Shown here: one piece after another, positions 1 through 6,950 of the stretch | Numbering within the stretch: the first letter of the stretch is position 1 | How the letters are laid out: each line of letters starts with the position of its first letter | NCBI GenBank assembly: GCA_051871515.1 | Contig: JBJECY010000094.1 | Span: 1 to 7,326, forward strand | From: SFTJ01 sp051871515 | Lineage (GTDB): Bacteria; Bacteroidota; Bacteroidia; Bacteroidales; Muribaculaceae | Length of the DNA: 7,326 nt | Reading direction: 5' to 3' | Program-made: the position numbers and the translations under genes | Notes under the pieces: generated by a model | The model's database searches: none | Told to the model about the DNA's origin: nothing | What the model saw: only the letters and a program-made list of their open reading frames with translations

Positions 1-861
1 GATTTGAGCAGCCGCACCCTTGACGGCATCACCCTTGGCGAGTGCCGCGCATGGGACTATGTGAATGAGCATGGCGACACCATCAGTTGCCGCTATTACT
101 TGCCAGCCAACTTCAGCGCTGACCGCAAATGGCCAATGGTGGTGAACTATTATGGCGGATGTAGCCCAACCAGCCGATATTTTGAGTCGCGTTATCCACA
201 GCACGCCTATGCTTCGCAGGGATATGTGGTGTTGGTGATTAATCCTCGTGGCGCAAGCGGATTTGGACAGGAACATGCTGCTTGGCACGTCAACACAGCC
301 GGCGAAGGCGTTGCCGATGACATCATTGGTGCCACTCGCAGTTTCTGCCGCCAACATGACTTTGTCAACGATAAGAAAATTGGTTGCATTGGTGCCAGCT
401 ACGGCGGTTTCATGACGCAGTATCTGCAAACCAAAACCGACCTTTTTGCCGCAGCCGTTTCGCATGCCGGCATCAGCGACCACACCAGTTATTGGGGTGA
501 GGGATATTGGGGATATAGCTACAGCGAAGTGTCGATGGCAGGCAATTATCCCTGGACCAACCGTCACCTCTACGTTGACCAAAGTCCGCTCTTCAATGCC
601 GACAAAGTGCACACACCGCTGCTATTCCTGCACGGCACCGCCGATAATAATGTGCCCACGGGCGAGAGCATACAGATGTACACCGCCCTCAAGCTGCTTG
701 GGCGTGAAGCTGCCCTTGTGCTTGTTGATGGCGAAGACCACTACATCACCGACTACAACAAGCGGATAAAGTGGCAAAACACCATCTTCGCATGGTTTGC
801 CAAGTGGCTCAATGACGATGCTTCGTGGTGGAACCAAATGTATGGCGGCAAGAATCTGTAA
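1..861 (+). CDS. S9-family serine peptidase (prolyl oligopeptidase type), C-terminal part, 5' truncated by window edge
   Basis: The reading frame is open from base 1, so the start lies upstream; the TTG at position 4 is not a credible start. What remains is about 286 residues, essentially the alpha/beta-hydrolase catalytic domain of the S9 family. The N-terminal beta-propeller expected of a full-length member (usually about 650-850 aa) is outside the window. Counting from the TTG codon, the nucleophile Ser132 lies in GASYGG (codon 397-399), the acid Asp214 in HGTADNNVP (codon 643-645), and the base His246 in GEDHY (codon 739-741). The NPRGASGFG segment at about 80-88 is typical of the family. 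Such enzymes cleave short peptides, often after proline or from N-acylated ends; the substrate cannot be told here. Its location (periplasm or cytoplasm) is unknown because the N-terminus is missing. A strong terminator 50 bases downstream separates it from the B12 genes, so it is probably unrelated to them. Confidence 0.93.
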   Translation, partial: DLSSRTLDGITLGECRAWDYVNEHGDTISCRYYLPANFSADRKWPMVVNYYGGCSPTSRYFESRYPQHAYASQGYVVLVINPRGASGFGQEHAAWHVNTAGEGVADDIIGATRSFCRQHDFVNDKKIGCIGASYGGFMTQYLQTKTDLFAAAVSHAGISDHTSYWGEGYWGYSYSEVSMAGNYPWTNRHLYVDQSPLFNADKVHTPLLFLHGTADNNVPTGESIQMYTALKLLGREAALVLVDGEDHYITDYNKRIKWQNTIFAWFAKWLNDDASWWNQMYGGKNL

Positions 862-911
862 CCACACCTCATGAAAGTGTAATAGAAGCTGATATATAAT
901 CATTTACCATC

Positions 912-956
912 ATCAGATAGTTAAGAAACCACGCTCTTAACTATCTGATTTTTATA
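912..956 (+). terminator. Intrinsic terminator after the S9 peptidase gene
   Basis: Bases 912-926 (ATCAGATAGTTAAGA) are perfectly complementary to 935-949, giving a 15-bp stem with an 8-base loop (AACCACGC). The stem runs directly into a T-rich tail (TTTTATATA). It lies about 50 bases after the peptidase stop codon and is well placed to end that transcript. The stem is AT-rich and nearly symmetric, but the T-tract is only on the + strand side. Confidence 0.9.
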
Positions 957-1038
957 TAGGTATAGCGTTCGTAATAAGGAATCAATGGCGTGACACCGCA
1001 CAGGGGAGAGCCTTTGTGTGCTCAAAAAAGTTAAAACT
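957..1038. other. Intergenic spacer without recognised gene
   Basis: Between the terminator and the promoter-like element there is no open frame of note, no tRNA-like sequence and no convincing hairpin. It appears to be a plain spacer. Confidence 0.5.
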
Positions 1039-1070
1039 ATTGTGGATTTGAGAAATAAGCGGTAATTTCG
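1039..1070 (+). promoter_or_regulatory. Putative Bacteroidetes-type promoter for the btuB operon
   Basis: TAATTTCG at 1063-1070 matches the Bacteroidetes -7 consensus TAnnTTTG except for one base. ATTG at 1039-1042 lies 20 bases upstream and could be the -33 element (consensus TTTG). Transcription would start at about 1075-1080, just before the cobalamin riboswitch. The second riboswitch at the window end has a better -7 box at the same relative place, and both share TTGTGG in the -33 region, which supports the assignment. Confidence 0.5.
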
Positions 1071-1084
1071 CACCTAAATATGCA

Positions 1085-1306
1085 CAGGTGTTGCGTCACC
1101 GGGGAAAGCGCGTGGTTATCGTGCCTTGTTGGCTCCCTCGTGGCGTAGTGAAAAGGGAATCGGGTGTGAATCCCGAGCAGAGCCGCTGCTGTGAGCTTCA
1201 AATTTTTTAATGCTTGCGCTGCACTGATTACAGAGAATGGTCACTATGGACATGATGCCGTGGGAAGGCCGCAGCGTTGAGTGAAGCAAGCCAGAATACC
1301 TGCCTG
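1085..1306 (+). ncRNA. Cobalamin (B12) riboswitch upstream of btuB
   Basis: The conserved aptamer core is clear: GGGAATCGGGTGTGAATCCC at about 1155-1174, followed by GAGCAGAGCCGCTGCTGTGAG. Further on come GTGGGAAGGCCGC (about 1260-1272) and the B12 box AGCCAGAATACCTGCC at 1289-1304. Between them, GCTTGCGCTGC (about 1213-1223) can pair with GCAGCG...GAAGCAAG (1271-1290), the expected long-range peripheral stem. The outer 5' boundary is approximate. Cobalamin riboswitches of Bacteroidetes normally repress B12 uptake or synthesis genes when cobalamin is bound. The genes behind this one (btuB, btuG) fit that role. Whether it prefers adenosyl-, methyl- or other cobalamins cannot be decided by eye, and no clear expression platform was identified between 1307 and 1470. 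Confidence 0.93.
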
Positions 1307-1326
1307 ATAAATATTATTTTGTTTTT

Positions 1327-1434
1327 ATGACTCTCGGACTTAGGGTTGAAACAAAAGATGCAGCATGCACAATGCCCATTCTCAAAATCAAGGAGATGGA
1401 GCGTGATGATATCCCTTTTTGTTTATGCCCGTGA
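1327..1434 (+). CDS. Possible 35-aa leader ORF between riboswitch and btuB (tentative)
   Basis: An ATG at 1327, just after a T-rich stretch, opens a 35-codon frame (MTLGLRVETKDAAC...) that stops with TGA at 1432-1434, 36 bases before the chosen btuB start. It lies entirely inside the leader behind the riboswitch. It has no signal peptide, no membrane segment and no motif I recognise. It contains codons such as AGG and CTC that look unlike the nearby genes. A frame of this length can arise by chance. It is listed because it fills most of the otherwise unexplained leader and is placed where a regulatory upstream ORF could act. Confidence 0.2.
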   Translation: MTLGLRVETKDAACTMPILKIKEMERDDIPFCLCP

Positions 1435-1470
1435 CGTGCGTTGAGCAACAAGAATAAAGGGCGTAAACTG

Positions 1471-3513
1471 ATGAAAAGATTGCGAATACACATATTTGTT
1501 GTTATGGCTATGCTGGCTGTTGCCGGTGTGGCTCAGTTTCGCATCGACTCGATTCAGCACCTTAGCCAAGTGGTGGTTGTGGGCAACCTGAAACCCTATG
1601 TTGAGGTGATTCCGGCACAGACGCTCAGCGGCAAGCGCCTTGAAGGGCTTAACAGCCATTCGGTGGCCGATGCCATTCGCTATTTCTCGGGAGTGCAGAT
1701 TAAGGACTATGGCGGTGTGGGCGGTGTCAAGACCGTTGACATCCGTTCGATGGGCACCAATCACCTTGGCGTGTTCTACGATGGTATTCAGCTTGGCAAT
1801 GCGCAAAACGGCCAAATTGACTTGGGCAAGTTTTCGCTCGATAATATTGAGGAAGTAACGGTTTACAACGGCCAGAAGAGCGAGATTTTTCAGTCGGCCA
1901 AAGACTTCGGTTCGGCGGGAACGGTTTATTTGCGTTCGCGGCGGCCGCGTTTTGATGGCGACAAGCGCATCAATGCCAACGTGACCATGCGCACCGGCTC
2001 GTTTGGGCTTGCCAATCCCTCGTTGCGCATCGACTATAAGTTGAGCCAAAGGGTGAGCAGCACCGTGAGTGCCGAATATACCTATGCCACCGGCCGATAT
2101 AAGTTCCGTTATCGCAAGAAGTTTAGCGACGGCACCCCGGCGTGGGACACCACAGCCATCCGGCGCAATGGCGATATTGGCGCGCTGAGGGTTGAGGGCG
2201 GACTGTATGGCACCCTTGACCGCGGCAGCTGGAACGTCAAAGCCTATTACTACGATTCAGAGAAGGGGATTCCCGGTGCGATAGTGAACAATGTGTGGAA
2301 AAACTCGCAGCGCCAATGGGACCGCAACTTCTTTGTGCAGGGCAGCATGCGCAAGACCCTTGGCGAGCGTTACACCATGATGGTTAACGCCAAGTATGCC
2401 CACGACTATATGCGTTATCTAAACCCTGACACCACGCTGATGTATATCGACAACACTTTCCGCCAAGATGAGCTGTATGTGTCAATCGCCAATCGCTTGC
2501 GAGTGACCGACGGTTGGGATGTGAACCTGAGTGCCGACTATCAGTGGAACCACCTTAATGCCAATCTTGCCAATTTTGCTTATCCCACACGCCACACTGA
2601 GCTTGTTGCGCTTGCCACAGCCTATCGCTGGCAACGATTCAAGGCACAGGCAAGCCTGCTTGGCACTTTTGTGTCAGACCGCTACAAGGTGCGCAACAAC
2701 GGCGTTGAGCTTGCCGCCAAAAACAGCAGCAAAAGCCGTTTCACTCCGGCGGTGTTTGTGAGCTATCAGCCGTTTGCCGAACAGGCACTCACCGTGAGGG
2801 CTTTTTATAAGCGCGTGTTCAGGATGCCCACTTTCAACGACCTTTATTACACTGATATGGGCAATGCTAAGCTCAATCCCGAGTATGCCACGCAATATGA
2901 CATTGGTGCCGTTTATCGCACCGACTTCAGCGGCGAGGTGTTGCGCTCGGTTGACGTGAGCGTTGATGGCTACTATAATATCATCGACGACAAGATAATA
3001 GCTGTGCCCAAAGGCACGGGGCAATATCGCTGGATGATGATGAACATTGGCAAGGTGAAGATTCGCGGCATCGATGTCACCGGCAAGGTGGCGCTGAGTT
3101 TGCCTGCCGGCATAGCCCTTGAGGGCGGATTGTCGTACACCTATCAGCGCGCGCAAGACTATTCCGACCCCACCGACTGCCTCGACGAAGCAGGCTCCTA
3201 TAAGGGTCAGATAGCATATATTCCGCGTCACAGTGGCAGTGCCATTGCTCAAGCCAAATGGCGCCAGGCGGAGCTTAATTACAGCTTTATCTATGTGGGC
3301 GAGAGGTATCACAACTCGTCGAACATTCTTGCCAACTACGAGCAACCGTGGTACACCCACGACCTCTCGGCAGGATATAAGTTTAACTTTGGCAAGGTTG
3401 CATTGCGTGCCGTTGCCGAGGTGAATAACGTGTTTAATCAGCAATACGATGTGATACGCAATTATCCCATGCCCGGTAGAAATTATAAACTGATTTTGAA
3501 ATTCGACATCTGA
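1471..3513 (+). CDS. btuB: TonB-dependent outer-membrane cobalamin receptor BtuB
   Basis: This 680-aa protein is an outer-membrane transporter expected to import cobalamin and other corrinoids using TonB-ExbBD energy. ATG at 1471 was chosen over the in-frame TTG at 1441 because it starts directly with a signal peptide (MKRLRIHIFVVMAMLAVAGVA, cleavage near 21/22). The TTG would add ten polar residues. A TonB-box-like QVVVVG lies at 33-38. The plug domain spans about 40-155 (VADAIRYFSGVQIKDYGG, VDIRSMG, VFYDGIQLGN, IEEVTVYNG), and the 22-strand barrel about 165-680. It ends in the usual VNNVFNQQYD...PMPGRNY and a last amphipathic strand (KLILKFDI). There is no SusC-type carboxypeptidase-like N-terminal domain and no STN domain, so it is a short BtuB-like receptor. 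A cobalamin riboswitch upstream and a BtuG-like gene downstream support the specificity. Alone, the sequence shows only a TonB receptor; the B12 substrate is inferred from context. Confidence 0.92.
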   Translation: MKRLRIHIFVVMAMLAVAGVAQFRIDSIQHLSQVVVVGNLKPYVEVIPAQTLSGKRLEGLNSHSVADAIRYFSGVQIKDYGGVGGVKTVDIRSMGTNHLGVFYDGIQLGNAQNGQIDLGKFSLDNIEEVTVYNGQKSEIFQSAKDFGSAGTVYLRSRRPRFDGDKRINANVTMRTGSFGLANPSLRIDYKLSQRVSSTVSAEYTYATGRYKFRYRKKFSDGTPAWDTTAIRRNGDIGALRVEGGLYGTLDRGSWNVKAYYYDSEKGIPGAIVNNVWKNSQRQWDRNFFVQGSMRKTLGERYTMMVNAKYAHDYMRYLNPDTTLMYIDNTFRQDELYVSIANRLRVTDGWDVNLSADYQWNHLNANLANFAYPTRHTELVALATAYRWQRFKAQASLLGTFVSDRYKVRNNGVELAAKNSSKSRFTPAVFVSYQPFAEQALTVRAFYKRVFRMPTFNDLYYTDMGNAKLNPEYATQYDIGAVYRTDFSGEVLRSVDVSVDGYYNIIDDKIIAVPKGTGQYRWMMMNIGKVKIRGIDVTGKVALSLPAGIALEGGLSYTYQRAQDYSDPTDCLDEAGSYKGQIAYIPRHSGSAIAQAKWRQAELNYSFIYVGERYHNSSNILANYEQPWYTHDLSAGYKFNFGKVALRAVAEVNNVFNQQYDVIRNYPMPGRNYKLILKFDI

Positions 3514-4670
3514 TGAAAGGCAGAAAACACATATTGGCAATGATGGCTTGCGGCGTGCTGCTTGCGGCGCTCAATGCGTGCCGGCACGACGATGTGATAT
3601 TCATCCCCGAGGAGGTGCCGGTGAGCACGCCCGAATACACCTCGGTGCAGGGATTTTACCTGCTCAACGAGGGCAATATGGGCAGCAATAAGTGTACGCT
3701 CGACTATTACGACTTCACCACAGGCGTTTACACTCGCAACATCTATGGCAACGCCAATCCCAATGTGCCCAAGGAACTGGGCGACGTTGGCAACGATTTG
3801 GCTGTGTATGGTTCTCGCCTCTATGCCGTGGTCAACTGCTCAAACAAGGTTGAGGTGATGGACAAGTTCACGGCGCAGCGCATTGGTCAGGTTGATGTGC
3901 CAAACTGCCGCTACATAGCCTTTCATAAGGGTTATGCCTATGTGACAAGCTATGCCGGTCCGGTGGTGATTGACCCGGAATATGAGCAACGCGGATATGT
4001 GGCGAAGGTCGATACTGCCTCGTTGCAGGTGGTGGCTGAGTGTGTGGTGGGCTTTCAACCCGACGGCATTGCCATTGTCGATGATAAGATTTATGTGGCA
4101 AACAGCGGCGGTTACCGCGTGCCCAACTATGAGCGCACGGTGAGCGTGATTGGGGTAGAATCGTTTAAGGTTGAGGAAACCATCGACGTTGACGTGAACC
4201 TGAGCCTGCTGGCTGCCGACAAGCACGGCGGCTTGTGGATTGCCACCCGCGGCGACTACTATGAGGTGGAATCGAGCCTGTATTGCTACGATGTGCGCAA
4301 GCGCCGTATTGTGAAGCACCTCGATGTGCCGGTGAGCAACATGTGCATAAGCGGCGATTCAATCTATGTGGTGTCGAGCGCATGGAGCAACGTGGAGATG
4401 AGCAACAAGGTGACTTTTGCCGTGATTGACGTTGCCAAGCAGGAGTGCGTGAGCAGCAATTTCATCACCGACGGCACCGAGACCAAGATAAAAGTGCCTT
4501 ATGGCATTGAGGTGAACCCTATCACCAAAGACATCTATGTGACCGATGCGCGCAACTATGTGAATCCGGGCTACCTTTATTGCTATGGCAGCGACGGTGT
4601 GCTCAAATGGAGCGTGCGCACCGGCGATGTGCCTGCCCACATTGCCATGTTGGGCGACGAGGCAGATTAG
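3513..4670 (+). CDS. btuG: BtuG-like surface-exposed corrinoid-binding beta-propeller lipoprotein
   Basis: This 385-aa lipoprotein is likely the surface lid of BtuB. In Bacteroides, BtuG binds cobalamin with extreme affinity and passes it to BtuB. The signal peptide ends in a lipobox, LNAC, with lipidated Cys23. The next residues, RHDD, resemble the acidic lipoprotein export signal that sends Bacteroidetes lipoproteins to the outer face. The rest shows repeated YncE/DUF5074-type propeller blades: LDYYDF...LAVYGSRLYAVVNCSNKVEVMD (about 63-117), RYIAFHKGYAYVTSY (about 133-147), QPDGIAIVDDKIYVANSGGY (182-201), LAADKHGGLWIATRGDYYE (233-251), MCISGDSIYVVSS (277-289), YGIEVNPITKDIYVTDARNY (330-349) and the family-like end GDVPAHIAML (371-380). 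Its start codon overlaps the btuB stop (TGATG), suggesting translational coupling. The length fits BtuG. Corrinoid binding is inferred from family and neighbours; a different ligand is possible but unlikely given the riboswitch. Confidence 0.88.
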   Translation: MKGRKHILAMMACGVLLAALNACRHDDVIFIPEEVPVSTPEYTSVQGFYLLNEGNMGSNKCTLDYYDFTTGVYTRNIYGNANPNVPKELGDVGNDLAVYGSRLYAVVNCSNKVEVMDKFTAQRIGQVDVPNCRYIAFHKGYAYVTSYAGPVVIDPEYEQRGYVAKVDTASLQVVAECVVGFQPDGIAIVDDKIYVANSGGYRVPNYERTVSVIGVESFKVEETIDVDVNLSLLAADKHGGLWIATRGDYYEVESSLYCYDVRKRRIVKHLDVPVSNMCISGDSIYVVSSAWSNVEMSNKVTFAVIDVAKQECVSSNFITDGTETKIKVPYGIEVNPITKDIYVTDARNYVNPGYLYCYGSDGVLKWSVRTGDVPAHIAMLGDEAD

Positions 4671-4721
4671 AAATCGCATTTATGACAATTATATCATCAC
4701 TGTTTATATAAGAATAACAAA

Positions 4722-5867
4722 ATGAACAAGACGAAATTTTTTGCAATGACAATTGCCGCTTTAGGAGCATTGACCGTGAATGCCCAAAACAGCAAATATA
4801 TAGCAAAAGTGTATGACTACCTGCCTGCACCGGGGCAGTTTGTCAACGAGATTCCCGAGTGGGAAGAAGGCGACACCAAGGCAAGCATGCTCGAAAAGGC
4901 AAATGAGCAGCTTGTGGGCGGTGCCACCAAGGGAATGGTTACCCTTGGCGGCTATGGCGGCTATGTGGTGTTTGGCTTTGACCATGCCGTGGTGAACGTG
5001 AGCGGTGAGCCTGATTTCATGGTATATGGCAACTCAATATACGATATGACCGACGCCACCTATGCAAGCTCTGAGCCGGGCATTGTGATGGTGAGCGTTG
5101 ACGCCAACGGCAACGGCTTGCCCGACGATGAATGGTATGAGCTGGCAGGCAGCGACTATAACGCCGCCGCCACCTTTCACGGATATCAGATTGAATACAT
5201 AAAACCCGATGCTGACCGCGCGACCAATGCCGACCCCGACCCTGACGACTCAACGATACTTGACCGCACCTACATCAAGTGGACCAGCAACGACGAGGCT
5301 TGCCCCGAGGGCTATGTGAAGCGCAATCAGTTTCACACCACCAACAGCTATTGGCCTGCATGGATTGATGCAAGCACCCTTGCCTTTGAGGGCACACGCA
5401 TAGAGTGCTTGGCACGGAACATCGCCACCACCGGCTTGCGCTACATGTCAATACCGCGCGAATGGGGATATGTTGACGATATGCCCAACGGCGACTGCAT
5501 TGGCTTTGACATTGGTTGGGCGGTTGACGCCAACGGCAATGCAGTGAATCTGCCCGAAATACACTTTGTGAAAGTATATACGGCAGTGAACTGCGAGCAT
5601 GGTTGGATAGGCGAGATGTCAACCGAGGTGCAAGGAGCCGAGGACCTGCATCCATCAGCAAGTGTGAGCGATATAGAAGCTAATGACCACATATCAATTA
5701 TGGGAGCCGAAGGCATTATAAAGGTTGCCGGGGCGCGCAACGTGACAGTGTTTACGCTTGGCGGTGCTTTGGTTGCTCAACAGGCAGGCGATGGCGAGGT
5801 GACACTGATGCCAGGGCTTTATGTGGTGAAGGCCGATTGGCGCACCGCTTTAGTGAAAGTGAAATAA
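4722..5867 (+). CDS. Secreted surface protein with T9SS-like C-terminal tail, candidate accessory B12-uptake protein
   Basis: This 381-aa protein belongs to a Bacteroidetes family usually annotated only as cell surface protein; I know no proven function for it. The N-terminus is a signal-peptidase-I leader (cleavage VNA/QN at about 21/22) with no lipobox cysteine. The body (about 25-305) carries blocks that look family-typical: GGYGGYVVFGFDHAVVNV (77-94), SSEPGIVMVSVDANGNGLPD (116-135) and DEWYELAGS (136-144). Later come WPAWID (211-216) and IGFDIGWAVDANGNAV (260-275). DANGNGLPDD (128-137) resembles a calcium-loop motif, and a second acid-rich stretch lies at 163-176. The last 55 or so residues (GIIKVAGARNVTVFTLGG...LMPGLYVVKAD...ALVKVK) look like a T9SS type A sorting domain, implying export across the outer membrane. 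It lies 51 bases behind btuG with no terminator between, so it is probably co-transcribed under the riboswitch. A corrinoid-binding or complex-partner role is inferred from position only. Confidence 0.85.
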   Translation: MNKTKFFAMTIAALGALTVNAQNSKYIAKVYDYLPAPGQFVNEIPEWEEGDTKASMLEKANEQLVGGATKGMVTLGGYGGYVVFGFDHAVVNVSGEPDFMVYGNSIYDMTDATYASSEPGIVMVSVDANGNGLPDDEWYELAGSDYNAAATFHGYQIEYIKPDADRATNADPDPDDSTILDRTYIKWTSNDEACPEGYVKRNQFHTTNSYWPAWIDASTLAFEGTRIECLARNIATTGLRYMSIPREWGYVDDMPNGDCIGFDIGWAVDANGNAVNLPEIHFVKVYTAVNCEHGWIGEMSTEVQGAEDLHPSASVSDIEANDHISIMGAEGIIKVAGARNVTVFTLGGALVAQQAGDGEVTLMPGLYVVKADWRTALVKVK

Positions 5868-5911
5868 ACTTATGTGATACTATAATAATAACGACTAAAA
5901 AACAAGTAACA

Positions 5912-6913
5912 ATGAAGAAACTTTTTACTCTTATGGCAGCTGCAATGTTGGCAGCTGGTGTTGTAGCGCAGAATGTGACTCTTGATTTGAGCAAAGCAAC
6001 CACCGAATTGACCTTTGACAGCGAAACCGGTGCGTGGACAGAGACCTTTAACGCAGACAAGACTGTGATTGAGAGTCAAAGCTTTGTGTTTAAGCACAAT
6101 GCCTATACCGCATGGTCCTCATGGTGGGGATTCACCGTGTCAAATTCTACCAATAATGAGCCTCGCACCGACTATTATACCTATCAATACAGCAATATGG
6201 CGAAGGGCGGCATTTTGCTCAACGAAGACGGCACCGTGAAACGCGACGAGAACGGCGTGATTGAAGTGAGTGCCGATATGCCTTATTTGGTAGCCTATTA
6301 CTCATCGTACGAGGGCGATAAATCAACCGTTTTGGTGTTTGCCGATGGCTTGGCACACGAAGTGGTGGGTGTGTATGTCAACCTTAACTCTTATGCCTAT
6401 TACGACGTGATTAACGGTGACGGCTATGCCCGTGCTTTAAACCAAGATAACGATAAGTTCACTCTCACCATTCATGGCGTGAAAGACGATAAGAGCGAGG
6501 CCGAGGTTGAAGTGACACTTGCTTCGTATAACAACGGCGACCTTACTATCAACCGCGGTTGGAAATACGTTGACCTCACGTCGCTGGGCGCAGTCAACGA
6601 GATGTATTTCACCATGGACTCAAGCGATTCAGGAACCTACGGGATGAACACGCCAAGCTACTTCTGCCTCGATAAACTCACCATCAATGGTCAATCATCG
6701 AGCATTGAATCGGTTCAACAAAACGGCGTGAACATTGCTTATGACCGTGCTGCCCAAGTGGTAAACTTTGGTGAACCAACATTTGCCGCCATCTATAACA
6801 CCAACGGTCAGCAAGTGAAGGCTGGCGAAGGCTCATCAATCAGCGTGAGCGACCTTGAAAGCGGCATCTATGTGGTGAAAGCCGGCTCAAGCGCCATCAA
6901 GATTGCAAAGTGA
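5912..6913 (+). CDS. DUF4465-family secreted protein with T9SS-like tail, candidate accessory B12-uptake protein
   Basis: This is a 333-aa protein. The ATG at 5912 was preferred over one 25 codons upstream (5837) because it begins a standard signal peptide (MKKLFTLMAAAMLAAGVVAQ, cleavage near 19/20). The upstream one would overlap the preceding gene and prepend polar residues. An A-rich leader (AAAAAACAAGTAACA) precedes it. The middle (about 55-258) has the marks of the DUF4465 family: FVFKHNAYTAWSSWWGFTVS (58-77), YQYSNMAKGG (91-100), LVAYYSS (126-132), VYVNLNSYAYYDVINGDGYA (154-173), WKYVDLTSLGAV (217-228) and GMNTPSYFCLDKLTI (244-258). A predicted all-beta sandwich is likely. The end (about 265-333, with IYNTNGQQVKAG and ESGIYVVKAG...IKIAK) resembles a T9SS sorting tail. 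It is 44 bases behind the previous gene and probably last in the operon. DUF4465 genes are, to my recollection, frequent near B12 receptors in Bacteroidetes. The BtuH corrinoid-binding lipoproteins are a possible functional counterpart, but homology to BtuH is not shown here. Confidence 0.88.
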   Translation: MKKLFTLMAAAMLAAGVVAQNVTLDLSKATTELTFDSETGAWTETFNADKTVIESQSFVFKHNAYTAWSSWWGFTVSNSTNNEPRTDYYTYQYSNMAKGGILLNEDGTVKRDENGVIEVSADMPYLVAYYSSYEGDKSTVLVFADGLAHEVVGVYVNLNSYAYYDVINGDGYARALNQDNDKFTLTIHGVKDDKSEAEVEVTLASYNNGDLTINRGWKYVDLTSLGAVNEMYFTMDSSDSGTYGMNTPSYFCLDKLTINGQSSSIESVQQNGVNIAYDRAAQVVNFGEPTFAAIYNTNGQQVKAGEGSSISVSDLESGIYVVKAGSSAIKIAK

Positions 6914-6950
6914 TGTAACGTAAAAAAAATAACCGCATTGCACCAGTTAT

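Noticed and set aside
1047..1050. TTTG as -33 box of the first promoter
   Set aside because: Only 12 bases separate it from the -7 box, too short. ATTG at 1039-1042 has the usual spacing of about 20.
1391..1425. AAGGAGAT...ATCCCTTTTTG as a riboswitch terminator
   Set aside because: The T-run is there, but only four clean base pairs (AAGG/CCTT) can be drawn before mismatches, too weak to call.
1441..1470. TTG at 1441 as btuB start
   Set aside because: It would put ten polar residues (SNKNKGRKL) before a complete signal peptide that begins with ATG at 1471.
1423..2049. 208-codon open frame on the minus strand
   Set aside because: It is antisense to the start of btuB, has no recognisable domain, and is explained by codon bias of the real gene on the other strand.
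2674..3540. 288-codon open frame on the minus strand
   Set aside because: It lies opposite the btuB barrel region and runs across the btuB/btuG junction. It has no coherent motifs or leader. The + strand frame has clear TonB-receptor features.
3840..4319. 159-codon minus-strand frame opposite btuG
   Set aside because: His/Ala/Val-rich shadow translation with no domain signal. The btuG propeller repeats occupy the other strand.
5837..5911. Upstream ATG at 5837 as start of the DUF4465 gene
   Set aside because: It overlaps the end of the preceding gene and adds 25 residues ahead of a normal signal peptide. The ATG at 5912 has the A-rich leader typical of this phylum.
6922..6929. Run of eight A as minus-strand terminator tail for the 6951-6983 hairpin
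   Set aside because: It lies 21 bases from the stem instead of directly beside it, and no minus-strand gene leads into it.
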